A stretch of 64,000 nucleotides of DNA from an uncultured Prevotella sp. Its GTDB lineage: Bacteria > Bacteroidota > Bacteroidia > Bacteroidales > Bacteroidaceae. Positions 19,365 through 29,500 of this stretch are shown here, in pieces. The notes below the pieces were generated by a model. The model was not told the DNA's origin. It saw nothing but the letters and a program-made list of their open reading frames with translations, and did no database searches. Where the stretch lies: NCBI GenBank assembly GCA_945834405.1, contig CAMAHD010000001.1, positions 1 to 64,000 of the forward strand, read 5' to 3'. The position numbers and the translations under genes were made by a program. Each line of letters starts with the position of its first letter. Positions within the stretch are counted from its first letter, which is position 1.

Positions 19365-19440
19365 TAAAAATCGTAAATGTGTTAAATCAAGACAAAGTTC
19401 CTCGAAAATTCGGCGGTCAGAAATCACTTTCCGAACTTTG
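19365..19440 (+). promoter_or_regulatory. Shared promoter element, copy P3
   Basis: AAAAATCGTAAATGTGTTAAATCAAGACAAAGTTCCTCGAAAATTC; core 19381-19391, 41-nt spacer, -7-like GAACTTTG 19433-19440, ATG at 19469. Confidence 0.8.
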
Positions 19441-19468
19441 CGGAAAGTTTTTAAATATAATATATAAT

Positions 19469-20236
19469 ATGGTAGACTTCGAAAGATTTACAGAGGGTGA
19501 AATACCCTACGAGAAACTGGCTCGGTTCGGACTGACGAGAGAAATGATTGACGACCTTCCTTCGGTCATCCAACAGCGACTCCTGGCATCACGCGAGACT
19601 CCTGTGCTGCCAATCATTACCGTCAACCAAGAAGGAGAGAAAATAAAATCGGAAGCACGTATCTCACTGGTACGCCTGCCGGACAACTCTGTGGACGTGG
19701 CTCTTTCCCCACGATGGGAGACATACGACCTAACGGCATTCACAGAAAACCAGCAACGTCAGCTGCTTGGCGGTAAGGTCATCATAGCAGACGTGGACGG
19801 AAAGGGTGAGTGCTATGTACAGTTCGACGATGCCATCCAACAGGTCATGTCTGTTCCTGTAGGGGTCATCAAGCAGAACATCAGTCTAATAGAACGTAAC
19901 TTCAATGTCAGCGGGAAACAGTCTGATGACATCGGCAAGGGTAAGATTATCCAGCTGGCTGACGAGCGTGGGAACATCACATCGTTAGGTATCGACCTGC
20001 AGGCCATCACTGGACTGAGAGCTGCCGACGGTGACGCTCTCAACTGGCAGCGCGAAGCGAAAGCTGACCAACTACCTGAATACAGCTTTGGTATGTACGG
20101 ATGCTGGAAGGCTGATGACAACGGTAACCTCTCCTATATCTACGATAAGGACTTCACTCCCGAGATCGAAGCCGAGATGCGTCGCGTTGGACAGCAACAT
20201 GCCGCTGGACAGAATATGAGACAGATGCACGTATAA
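19469..20236 (+). CDS. DUF4099/DUF3945-type protein
   Basis: IPYEKLARFGLTREMIDDLPSVIQQRLLASRETPVLPI typical of DUF4099; start at 19469 fits the upstream promoter. Confidence 0.7.
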   Translation: MVDFERFTEGEIPYEKLARFGLTREMIDDLPSVIQQRLLASRETPVLPIITVNQEGEKIKSEARISLVRLPDNSVDVALSPRWETYDLTAFTENQQRQLLGGKVIIADVDGKGECYVQFDDAIQQVMSVPVGVIKQNISLIERNFNVSGKQSDDIGKGKIIQLADERGNITSLGIDLQAITGLRAADGDALNWQREAKADQLPEYSFGMYGCWKADDNGNLSYIYDKDFTPEIEAEMRRVGQQHAAGQNMRQMHV

Positions 20237-20255
20237 CCCATAAAAAGTAATAGAA

Positions 20256-20489
20256 ATGGAGAAAAAGGACTTAGAAGGATACTATAGCGAAGAAATCCTA
20301 CAGGAAATGCTCCACAAGGATGAAATAGACTTCCTGACATACGTCACTCACCATTCGGAAGAGCGTAAGATAGAATTTATCAACTTCTGTGCTGAGCGTG
20401 GGCTTAGTGCCGACGAAAGAGCTGCACAGCAATTCGTAGAATACCGGCTCAACCAAGAGGAGAAGGCGCATAGCGAGTATCTGGACTGA
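20256..20489 (+). CDS. Hypothetical small protein
   Basis: Intact co-directional ORF. Confidence 0.55.
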   Translation: MEKKDLEGYYSEEILQEMLHKDEIDFLTYVTHHSEERKIEFINFCAERGLSADERAAQQFVEYRLNQEEKAHSEYLD

Positions 20490-20532
20490 AAAAAAATTTC
20501 ATAATAAACTTCTGTTTGATGTTAGTAGTAAA

Positions 20533-20575
20533 GAAAACCATCCCGTCTGTGACTGATAGGATGGTTTCTTTTTAT
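20533..20575. terminator. Bidirectional intrinsic terminator between convergent genes
   Basis: AAACCATCC ... GGATGGTTT stem followed by a T-rich tract (A-rich on the other side). Confidence 0.8.
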
Positions 20576-20577
20576 TT

Positions 20578-21909
20578 TTATCGATGACGACAGCGATGCT
20601 CCTGGTGTTGCTCGCCTTCCTTCTTGCCCTTTCCTTCATCTTCACCTTGCTTCTTGTCGGCGGCATAATGGCTGCCATCGACATTGATGGCGTTGTCATC
20701 CTCATCATACTGGAGGTTGTCGTCGTCATCATCATCACGTAAGTCAAGCTTGGTATTCTCACTTATCTTCAATGATACCTCATCGATACGCGAAGCTATC
20801 ATGCCAGTAGCCAGCTTGACATCATTGAGTACGGTCTTGATGAATTTCGGATCTTCATGCAAGGAGGACAACCAACTCTTCAAGTAAGGCAAGGTGTCAT
20901 CCTTCATATGGCTGGGAATACCGTAACGCTGACAGGTCAAAGCCTTACCTATCTCCGCTACAAGCTCCTCACGGGCATAGCCCGGACTGCCAAAGCTGTC
21001 CGCTGGATTGAGACGGTTTAAATGATCCTTGTCACCAGTAGAATGCGTCATCTCGTGAAAGAGGGTAGAATAGAACTGGTCACGATGCGGAAATTGTGCC
21101 TTATCAGGAACACAAATCTCAGGAGCACCGGGACGGAAAAAAGCTCTGTTACCTGTAATCTTGATAGGACAAATCCAAGAATTGTCAGCTATCATCTTAT
21201 CAACAGGAGCGAAAACATAGTCCTCGCCTTCCTTGATCTCAGGAATCTCCTTCGGCCCATGCTCCTGCAAGAGCTTGTCATAAAGCTCCGGGCGAGCCTC
21301 CTTCAGATTGGTCTGGTCAACATTGAAGACAGGATAGACCTTCATGTTGTGATAGATATTGTAGTTGTCCTGTTCCTCGGAACTGAGCTTGACATAATCA
21401 GCATAGCTGATTTTCTGCTTGGTGTCCTTATGGACGATATTCGTCTGAGAGAGGAACACGGGGAAGGCAGACTGACCTTTCTCCACATGAACGAAGGGCA
21501 GCTTCTCACCGGCATTATTGACGGCAGGAACACGGTTACCATTCTCGTCCTTCTCGAAATTCATAGCAAAGATGCGGTCATGGGTAGCGAAGATAGGTAT
21601 CTTGTAACCCTCAAACTCACACAGGATACTCAGATTCAGGGCATTCATACCATTGTAAGGCTTGCCATAGATGGACTTTGGCCATTGCATGCCAACGTCA
21701 AACCAAGGCTTCTCCCAGTTTCCTTCGAAGCCCTCCAGCTTCTTAATGAGCATGTCGGCAAACTTATCGTATGCCTTATCCTCTTTTTCCTTCACACTCT
21801 CTGGCTTACTGTGCCAGCGACCACGAGACTCACTGCTACCAGCAGCGACAGCAGGCTTACTCTCAGCCTCTACAGACTTAGGCCTGTTCTGTTTATTCCA
21901 ACGTACCAT
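20578..21909 (-). CDS. ardC: ArdC-family antirestriction protein (ssDNA-binding N-terminus + zincin peptidase)
   Basis: NPYNGMNALNL-like N-terminal region, HEMTHSTG metallopeptidase motif, acidic D-run tail. Confidence 0.8.
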   Translation of the reverse strand: MVRWNKQNRPKSVEAESKPAVAAGSSESRGRWHSKPESVKEKEDKAYDKFADMLIKKLEGFEGNWEKPWFDVGMQWPKSIYGKPYNGMNALNLSILCEFEGYKIPIFATHDRIFAMNFEKDENGNRVPAVNNAGEKLPFVHVEKGQSAFPVFLSQTNIVHKDTKQKISYADYVKLSSEEQDNYNIYHNMKVYPVFNVDQTNLKEARPELYDKLLQEHGPKEIPEIKEGEDYVFAPVDKMIADNSWICPIKITGNRAFFRPGAPEICVPDKAQFPHRDQFYSTLFHEMTHSTGDKDHLNRLNPADSFGSPGYAREELVAEIGKALTCQRYGIPSHMKDDTLPYLKSWLSSLHEDPKFIKTVLNDVKLATGMIASRIDEVSLKISENTKLDLRDDDDDDNLQYDEDDNAINVDGSHYAADKKQGEDEGKGKKEGEQHQEHRCRHR

Positions 21910-22013
21910 AATTACTTGATATTATTAGTTATAGAATCTGTTTTCTCAACGACAACCTTGTCTGAAATATACTTCTTACAGTTACACATAGCAAAAATAT
22001 TTTAATGAAACTT

Positions 22014-24074
22014 TTATCGATGATGACTATACTGCTGCTCTCTCTCAACACCTCCAAAAAGGCTGACAAGCTCATCATGAGCGTCTTCCTTCCAGCTGTC
22101 TGGAACATCAGCAGTATTCAAACGTTCACCAATTCCCTTGAACAGGCGATCGGCGAGGTCATTTGAGGAATGTTCACCTAACATTGAATCATGCCAGAAC
22201 ATGATAGCCTGCTTCTGTTCACCAGTGAAAAAACGGGAACCCTTGTCGGTGATACGCTGATAAAGGGCATCCTGAGCAATGACCTCTATATCGGCATTTG
22301 CAGAACGGTCGAAAGCCTTTTTAAGGGCTTCATCGGTTTTATAAAGCTGGTGGCTTTCTTTCTTCAACAGAACTAAGTCATTGCCGTAGTCAGACACACT
22401 GGCAACGGCAGCATTATGACGTAGCATAGTCATCAGATGATGATCAGTAGCAACATTACGAATAAGAACACCATCATCAGCACCAATACGTTGAACAGGT
22501 ATCAGCGTGTGACGCTGCTCCATACCCTTCAGCTCATTCAAAACAGCTGAGAGTTGGTGACTGTCCAACGTATCATACACCTTGACACCATCCTGCAAAC
22601 CTCCATCGTAATAGCGATAGTCGGAACGATAGACATCACCATTGAGGTAATTACGCAAGATGAGCTGGTCGTCACGGACATTACTCAAAGCGACATTCAC
22701 ACCGAGAACCTGAATGCCATTGCCGAGGACAACAGGCTTCTGTAGGAACACATCAACATCGTCAGCAGCAGCATGAAAACCGACAAGGTTACGGATGTCA
22801 CGGATAAGCCCAGAGACTTTGTTATGCTCCTGGTCTGTAACCTGCAAGGGATTGTTTTCATTATATTCCTCCAGAAGACTGCAAAGACTGCCAATCTGAT
22901 GTTCCATGACATAAGAGACGGGAAGGGAATACTCTCCGTCGCTAAGAAGAAAGGAGCCATCCTCTCGCCTAACAATATACTTCGCATCCATATCATAGGT
23001 TCCAACAGCAATAGGCTGGTCAAGACCAAAGACACGGGGCAGTTCTATACGTCCTTTCTCCGGTAATACGGAAGAAAGCAACTCCTCTAAACGCTCATTC
23101 ATAGCAGCTGGTTTTTCTTTATGGTTGTATGATTCTTGACTGGCGAGAGGAACTTCGTCACTCAAAGTGATGTTATTCTCATCGATATATTTGTTGGGAT
23201 TGACTCCCGTCAGGAAGTCGCTCAGAACACGGTCGGCAAGGTCGCTGGGATTGTCATAGTGAACGTCTTTCTTGAAAAACAAAGAGACATTCTTCCAGAA
23301 ACGCTCCAAAGCAGCCAGCAGGCTCTTGAAAACCTGCTCAGAACGCTTGCCGTCCTCACAATGCTCCTGAAGGCGCATAGCTCCATGACGACCGCTGTAG
23401 GTGGCAAGCACCTCATCGGCTATCTGATCATCATTCTCCAAATGGGGATAGGTAGAGACAACCTCATTCCAAATAACGGTCTCACGTTTCATCATCTCCT
23501 TGATACGCTCCCACTCAGAAGGATCGTTCTGACGTAAGGCCTCGGCCCAGACATGGGTGTACTCGTGGATGGGAACATCAGCACTTGTATCCTTTGGATT
23601 CAAGAAGATGGTTCCCTGATAGACAAAACCGTAGATACGAGCATCTGCATGTTTTAAGACATCGTATTTGTCAGGAAGATTTTTCAGTATTCCCTGAGCG
23701 GCATCCCAGTCTGTAGAGACCTGCAAACCATTGGAGCGAAGTTTGTCAACCAAGGCATCAACAACGCTGTTGCCGGTCTTGGCGCCGTCAGAGACCTTCA
23801 AATTTCCGTAGCTGCCAGATGGTAGCTTGGAACGGCTCGGACGGAAAATGTTGGCTGTATGCTGCTGCAAGGAACTCCAAGCAGGACGTAAAACCTTTTC
23901 AATAGTCAAATAAGCTAAAGGGGTGACAGCGACAAGCGCACCGACCAGAGGATTGACAAGGGTGAGAGCACCAGCCAGTAACAAAGTACCACCAACACCA
24001 AAAGGCAGCAACCATCCCCGACGGGAAGGACGCTGGGCTTTGGGAAGCTGTGAGCCTTGCTTGATTTGTGCCAT
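22014..24074 (-). CDS. Membrane-anchored protein with polyvalent-type zincin domain
   Basis: N-terminal TM helices; NGLQVSTDWDAAQGIL; VPIHEYTHVWAEALRQ...DDQIADEVLATYSGRHG. Confidence 0.7.
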   Translation of the reverse strand: MAQIKQGSQLPKAQRPSRRGWLLPFGVGGTLLLAGALTLVNPLVGALVAVTPLAYLTIEKVLRPAWSSLQQHTANIFRPSRSKLPSGSYGNLKVSDGAKTGNSVVDALVDKLRSNGLQVSTDWDAAQGILKNLPDKYDVLKHADARIYGFVYQGTIFLNPKDTSADVPIHEYTHVWAEALRQNDPSEWERIKEMMKRETVIWNEVVSTYPHLENDDQIADEVLATYSGRHGAMRLQEHCEDGKRSEQVFKSLLAALERFWKNVSLFFKKDVHYDNPSDLADRVLSDFLTGVNPNKYIDENNITLSDEVPLASQESYNHKEKPAAMNERLEELLSSVLPEKGRIELPRVFGLDQPIAVGTYDMDAKYIVRREDGSFLLSDGEYSLPVSYVMEHQIGSLCSLLEEYNENNPLQVTDQEHNKVSGLIRDIRNLVGFHAAADDVDVFLQKPVVLGNGIQVLGVNVALSNVRDDQLILRNYLNGDVYRSDYRYYDGGLQDGVKVYDTLDSHQLSAVLNELKGMEQRHTLIPVQRIGADDGVLIRNVATDHHLMTMLRHNAAVASVSDYGNDLVLLKKESHQLYKTDEALKKAFDRSANADIEVIAQDALYQRITDKGSRFFTGEQKQAIMFWHDSMLGEHSSNDLADRLFKGIGERLNTADVPDSWKEDAHDELVSLFGGVEREQQYSHHR

Positions 24075-24099
24075 AGAAAATTCTTTTTTTGTTTAAAAT

Positions 24100-24129
24100 G
24101 GTGGGGAGAGCATATTACTCTCCACCACC
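24100..24129 (-). other. Intergenic hairpin (terminator- or attenuator-like)
   Basis: GGTGGGGAGAG-catatta-CTCTCC(a)CCACC; in the minus-strand transcript it is followed by AUUUUAAAC. Confidence 0.4.
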
Positions 24130-24139
24130 GAAATAACCA

Positions 24140-24748
24140 TTACTTGTTCATCTCCCAATGAGAGACCTCCTGGAGGCGACAGTCAAGGGATAACTCGTTC
24201 TTATAGACACCGACCTGTAGCTCGCCCTTGCCTTCTATGAAACTACCGGCCTGCAGGAAGTCCTCGCCTTCCTTGGGGTCGAAATAGAGGAAGCGAACCC
24301 AGGTGAAATCATTCTTGTCACCATTCTTGTCAAGGGAGAAAGCAGAGAAGGTCTTGTAAACATGACCATTCTTATCCTCCTTTGAATCGACACCTTTCTT
24401 GCCAATCTTACCACGGAACATAAGGGTGCCTTCCAGCTTGTCTCCATAGGTGCTCTTACCGAGCTTCAAGTCCTCGTTGGTGGTACGGAGGTTGAGATAG
24501 AGCTTACCGTCCTTCTTACGGATAGTCATCATACCCTCAATCTCCACACGACGACCGGTAGTATAGATAGCGGCAATCTCCTTACCACCATCGGTGGTGA
24601 CGCTGATATCCAAATTCAACTTCTCCTTGTTGCGACCAACAACGGGAACCTTGACACCGAAACTGACAAAGCTGTTGTCGTCTTTGTCCTTCTTAACACT
24701 TGCGTTGCGCGAGATAGCGGCGCATACGCTTACTTCACACTTAATCAT
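24140..24748 (-). CDS. OB-fold / single-strand-binding-like protein
   Basis: SSB-like organisation (KDDNSFVSFGVKVPVVGRNKEKLNLDI...GRRVEIEGMMTI...) with a second OB-like half. Confidence 0.45.
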   Translation of the reverse strand: MIKCEVSVCAAISRNASVKKDKDDNSFVSFGVKVPVVGRNKEKLNLDISVTTDGGKEIAAIYTTGRRVEIEGMMTIRKKDGKLYLNLRTTNEDLKLGKSTYGDKLEGTLMFRGKIGKKGVDSKEDKNGHVYKTFSAFSLDKNGDKNDFTWVRFLYFDPKEGEDFLQAGSFIEGKGELQVGVYKNELSLDCRLQEVSHWEMNK

Positions 24749-24795
24749 AAAATAGAAATTAAAAATTGATAAAATAGATGGTATTTAGAAAAATA

Positions 24796-26397
24796 TTATG
24801 CCAGACGAACACCGTTGGACTGCTGCTGCTCGGGACTCTCGGCATCGAAAGTCATTGCAGCCATCTGACGAGCTTTGTCAACATCAGGGGTGTCACGACG
24901 ACGCTGAATGGCTTCTAACTTCTTCTGCTCAGGGGTGAGGGTCGCATCCTCCTGATGCTGTCCATCGGACAAGTCAGGAGCGATATTGTCATTGCCTAAC
25001 GAGAAAGCGAGCATCATACACCCCTTGAACAGCGTAGAGACAATCTCACTCATAAAATCCTGCGGATTACCCTGAAGGTTCTGCTGCTGCATCATATAGG
25101 ATAGCATCTGCAGAGGGTCTTGACCTTGACCATAGACCTTCGCAAGGTCATCGGCAGTCATCGACTGCTGAGAAAAAGACTGTTGCTGCTGCTGCACTTG
25201 CTGCTTGCCGTTCTGAGCTAAAAGCAGCTCATCACCAGGAGTAGGGGTAAGGTCTGCCTGTGGCTTCAAGGATGCCAGAAGGTCGTCTTGTGAGCCTTTC
25301 TTAACGACTGTTTCCTGCATGTTACCACGAGCGGCAACCTCAGCAAGATACTTTAAAGGGTCAATAGGCTCACCATATTTCCCGTCTTTTCCTTCCCTGA
25401 CAGTCAGGTGGAGATGGGGACCAGTACTGGCTCCAGTGCTACCGGCATAACCAAGAACTGTTCCTGCCTGGACAGTCTGGCCTTCCTTGACGGCAACGCC
25501 ATTCTCGGTAAGATGACAATAAGAAACACGATACGACTCGCCATTGGCTCGCGAATACTCGACAATGACATAATTGCCTCCTGTGTTCCCCTTGGCAGAA
25601 AGGACAGCGGTACTGTCATGCTCTGTCATATTATTCTTGACAGCTACTACACGGCCTGTCTCGGTAGAGACAATAGGAGTGCCACGAGCAACAGATAGAT
25701 CAATACCCTTATGCTCGGAAGAAGCACCTGCGGTAGGAGCATGACGATGACCGAAACCGGAAGACATGGTCATATTGCCACCCTGAATCGGGAAGCAATA
25801 GCCGCTGGAGGCAAGAGAAAAATCCTGCGTAGACTGCATAGAGTCTACAGCAGGAGCTATTCCCTTGGATGCCTCAGGACGCATATAGCCAACAGCCAAA
25901 CCACGCTTGGCAGCATCGGTATTCGCCATCCTGTCAAAACGGGTGAGGTCATAACTGTTAATCTCTCCCATAATAGACTTGGCATAGCGGTCAGGATTGT
26001 CCTTCGGACGCTCAGCATAACCGGCACGACAGATGACATACGCCCACTTCTCGGCAAATTTCTCATCAGTGGAAGCGACACTATGAGCACCGCTATAACG
26101 GGAATTTTTCCGGAAGAAGAAACGGGAATGGTCTTCCAATCCCTGCTCAGGATTCTTATAGACACGGAAAGGTGCCAGACGCCCGTTATCATTAAGCATA
26201 ACGGTTTCGCCGCCCTGACGCTTCCACCAACCATCGTCATCATGGATACCGAAATAGTTGTGGGTGGTCTTGGAATAGTTACCATGTTCTATCCATGCCT
26301 GCGCCAAGGTGACGGAGGCAGGAATACCATACTTAATCTGCTGTTCCATAGCAGCAGGGGCAAGGGTCTCGTAGAATTGTTGCTTCTCTGGGGTCAT
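24796..26397 (-). CDS. Glucosaminidase + M23 peptidase protein without signal peptide
   Basis: Glucosaminidase YGIPASVTLAQAWIEHG...NYFGIHDDDGWW; M23 motifs HKGID and STGPHLHL; Q-rich tail. Confidence 0.85.
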   Translation of the reverse strand: MTPEKQQFYETLAPAAMEQQIKYGIPASVTLAQAWIEHGNYSKTTHNYFGIHDDDGWWKRQGGETVMLNDNGRLAPFRVYKNPEQGLEDHSRFFFRKNSRYSGAHSVASTDEKFAEKWAYVICRAGYAERPKDNPDRYAKSIMGEINSYDLTRFDRMANTDAAKRGLAVGYMRPEASKGIAPAVDSMQSTQDFSLASSGYCFPIQGGNMTMSSGFGHRHAPTAGASSEHKGIDLSVARGTPIVSTETGRVVAVKNNMTEHDSTAVLSAKGNTGGNYVIVEYSRANGESYRVSYCHLTENGVAVKEGQTVQAGTVLGYAGSTGASTGPHLHLTVREGKDGKYGEPIDPLKYLAEVAARGNMQETVVKKGSQDDLLASLKPQADLTPTPGDELLLAQNGKQQVQQQQQSFSQQSMTADDLAKVYGQGQDPLQMLSYMMQQQNLQGNPQDFMSEIVSTLFKGCMMLAFSLGNDNIAPDLSDGQHQEDATLTPEQKKLEAIQRRRDTPDVDKARQMAAMTFDAESPEQQQSNGVRLA

Positions 26398-26453
26398 ATG
26401 CTTATCTGATAAATATTATAAATAGTATTACTGATCTTTCTTCTTTTTCTTGA

Positions 26454-26490
26454 AGCCCAAGTGTGTCTGCTGTTCAGACACACCCGGGCT
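26454..26490 (-). other. Stable intergenic hairpin downstream of the giant gene
   Basis: AGCCC-aa-GTGTGTCTG-ctgtt-CAGACACAC-cc-GGGCT; no U-run on the minus transcript. Confidence 0.5.
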
Positions 26491-26506
26491 ATTGGGAATG
26501 GGAACA

Positions 26507-29500
26507 TTAACGATGCATACCTCCTGCACGACGTTCCTCGTTATGCTCTTCTTGCTGAGTATCTTCCGCTTGACGGGTTTCCTCCACATTATCGTTACCC
26601 TGTCCTTCGTGATTGTCACGAAATTGGGCTGCCTCCTGACCCTCCGCGATACCTAACTTCTCACCGAAGAGGACGGCGGCGAGTCTCTGCTTGTAGAGGA
26701 ACTGATCATCAACGAGGAACAAACGCTGTGCCTGGTCCTTGGTGACGGCATGATGTACCTTGTCACCATCTATCTCTGCAAACATCACATAGCGGGTGTC
26801 ATCGAGCTTATCCTTGGCGATGTTGACCTTGGTGATACGGGCAAGGTTGACATCCTCGGAAATCTCAGGCATCAGCACACCAGCCTCCATCTCTGGATAC
26901 TGCTGAATGAAAGCAAAATACTTCTGACCAAGGTTCTCACGAACGGTTTCAAAGTTCTCTGAACGGAGATTGGCGAAGAACATCTTGACATCGGAAACCT
27001 CTGGATAGACTGTGATAGGCTTACCTTCAGCAGGCTTGATATACAGGACGTGACGGTTGTTGTCATCCTTAATCATGGAAACCTGCTCGATGTCCACCAT
27101 ACCAGTGCGGGCAATCTCCTCCTTCAAGTCAAGGGTATAGTCAACCATGAACTTATACTGCTTCAGATGACCGACGATAACTTCCTTGTCGGCAAAGAAC
27201 TCGTTGGGCTGGTTGAAACCCAGAGAACCACCGGCGTTATAGAAGGAAATCTTCTCACTGTCATAGCCATCATTCTTCAGAGAGATAGCGATACGCTTCT
27301 TGCTCATACCAGGAACCTCGTTGTTCACTTCCAGAGAAGCACCGGCAGGCAGGATGACGGCAGCGCTCTTCTCCTTAGGATCCTTGACGATGACAACGCT
27401 CAAAGACTCCATCTTGGGAAGGCTGTTAATCTCCGTAGCGATGGTGTAAAACTTAGGACGCATAGCCTCGATGGACTTCTCTCCACGAATAGCGGCATAG
27501 TCGATATTCTCACCCTTACGGATCATACCAACAACCTTGACGGCATTGTTGACATCAGACTCCAGACGGCCGACGAGCTTAGAATCCTCTTTCAGCTCGC
27601 GCTCGAAATAGGGAACCAGCTCCTTGCTGCTGGCAGACAGCGTAGCAGGAAGACCCTTGCGGCTCATCAACACACCGGCAGAAAGCTCGGAAACAAGCTG
27701 GTCATACTTGACAGCATCAGCAGGCAGCATGCGACCGCCACGGTTCAGACGCTCAGCAGTACCAGTGTAGTAAGCAACAGCACGATAGAGGTCGTTGGCA
27801 CGGCTGATGGCGGTCTTCACCTCCTCACCAGGTGCAGAACTGCGAGAGTCATTGATATGAAGAATGCCGGTCTCGCGGTCAAAGCCGGTCTCGCGGATGG
27901 AGCTGACCACAACCTTGTCACCACCAGCCTTCTTCATGCTCTCAGTAAGGTCGGCCATATCCTTGTAGATGCGGTCGGCAGTACCATAACGCTTCAAGAC
28001 AGCCTCACTCTCTGGCTTGTCGGCAATAGCGACACGGTCACCCTTACGGATAAGCTTCGGCAGGACTGCATCCAGCTTATCCTTGGCGATGCTGACAACC
28101 TTCACGGCATTACCCTCACCATCCTTCAACTCGGGATGATCGGTGGACTTCACACCAAGAATCTGCTCTGCCTTAATGGCATCAGCACCGTGAAGCTCAT
28201 AGGTGTTATTGGCCGTGCGGAGCAACAGCATAGCACCAGCAGTATTAGCCTTCAGATTCTCGATAGGTGAAACACCCTCGGCGGGTGTCTCGATGTTCTC
28301 CTTGATGGCACGACCGACAACGGACTTGTCCTCAGCAGAGAGAAGCTGCTTATAGTCTTCCTTCTTGACGCTGGACATCGTGGTCTGGTCAATATTGAAG
28401 ATGCTCTTCTCCTCCTTGCTGCGGAACTGCTTATAAAGTCCCTTCTGGTCAGCATCAAGACCTTCATAAGCCTCCTTGGAGATAACATCATTGCTGTCAT
28501 AACGGTTGACATACTTGTCAAAGGCGTACCAGTTGTAGGACAGACCACTCTCACCCTTCTTGACGCTGTAACCGCCCTTCTTGGCATCGTCAAAGGTGAC
28601 ATACTGATTGGTCTTATAGCCATTGGCATCAGAATGGAGTGCCATCATCATGGCATTGAAAGGACTGACAATCATATGCTCGCGAGAAGCGAAGTCTGGA
28701 GACTTCTTACCATTCTTATTCATAAAGACACCGTCAGCAGCGGCAGCGGCAAGGAGAGCACCAGAAAGTAGCTGTGCCTGAACAACAGCCACAGGAACAG
28801 TCTTCTTCTCTTCCTTCTCCTTGGCTTCCTCTGCAGCCTGCTTCTTCTCAGCCTCCTGAGCCTTAACCTTCTCCTGCTCAGCAGCATCGGCTTTCTGCTC
28901 CTGCTGTTCCTGGACAAGATGCTTGGCCTCCTGAACAGAACCGACAGCCATACTCTCAGCGGTCTTGCCAAAATACTTGGCGATGAGCTGGTCAAGGGTG
29001 GCCTTCGGACCATCCTGATTCTTCTTCTCATTGAAGAAGGCACGGGTGTCATTCAGATACATCACACGAGATACACGCTGACCGTTGATATTGGCAGAAA
29101 TACCATACTTACCAACATTCTCACCCTTCGTAATTTTGTTGACAAAAGCATTCGTTACAGACACACCTTCGGGCAGGTGATACTTGGTATAGTCAATGTT
29201 CTCAAAAGGTCTCTTCTTCTGAGAACCCTCGGCCTGCTGATTCTGCTCAGGCTCTTGCTTGGCTTCTGCCTTGTCCTCAGAATCATTACGCTGCTGAACA
29301 GCTTCCTGCTTCGGCTCTGCATCTGGAGCAACTGCCTGCTGCTCCTTCTTACCAGCACCGAAATACTTAGCAACAAGCTGGTCAAGGGTGGCCTTCGGAC
29401 CATCTTGATTCTTCTTCTCATTGAAGAAGGCGGTAACATCGTTGTAGTACATCGTACGAACCTTCTGCTCACCATTGATAACAGCAACAATGGCATACTT

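Noticed and set aside
20700-20760. Aspartate-run at the ArdC C-terminus as a special domain
   Set aside because: Low-complexity acidic tail; no motif beyond composition.
27050-28270. Long plus-strand ORFs antisense to the giant gene (e.g. 406, 272, 248, 228 aa)
   Set aside because: They lie wholly opposite a coherent multi-domain protein and lack recognisable motifs; explained by codon composition of the sense gene.
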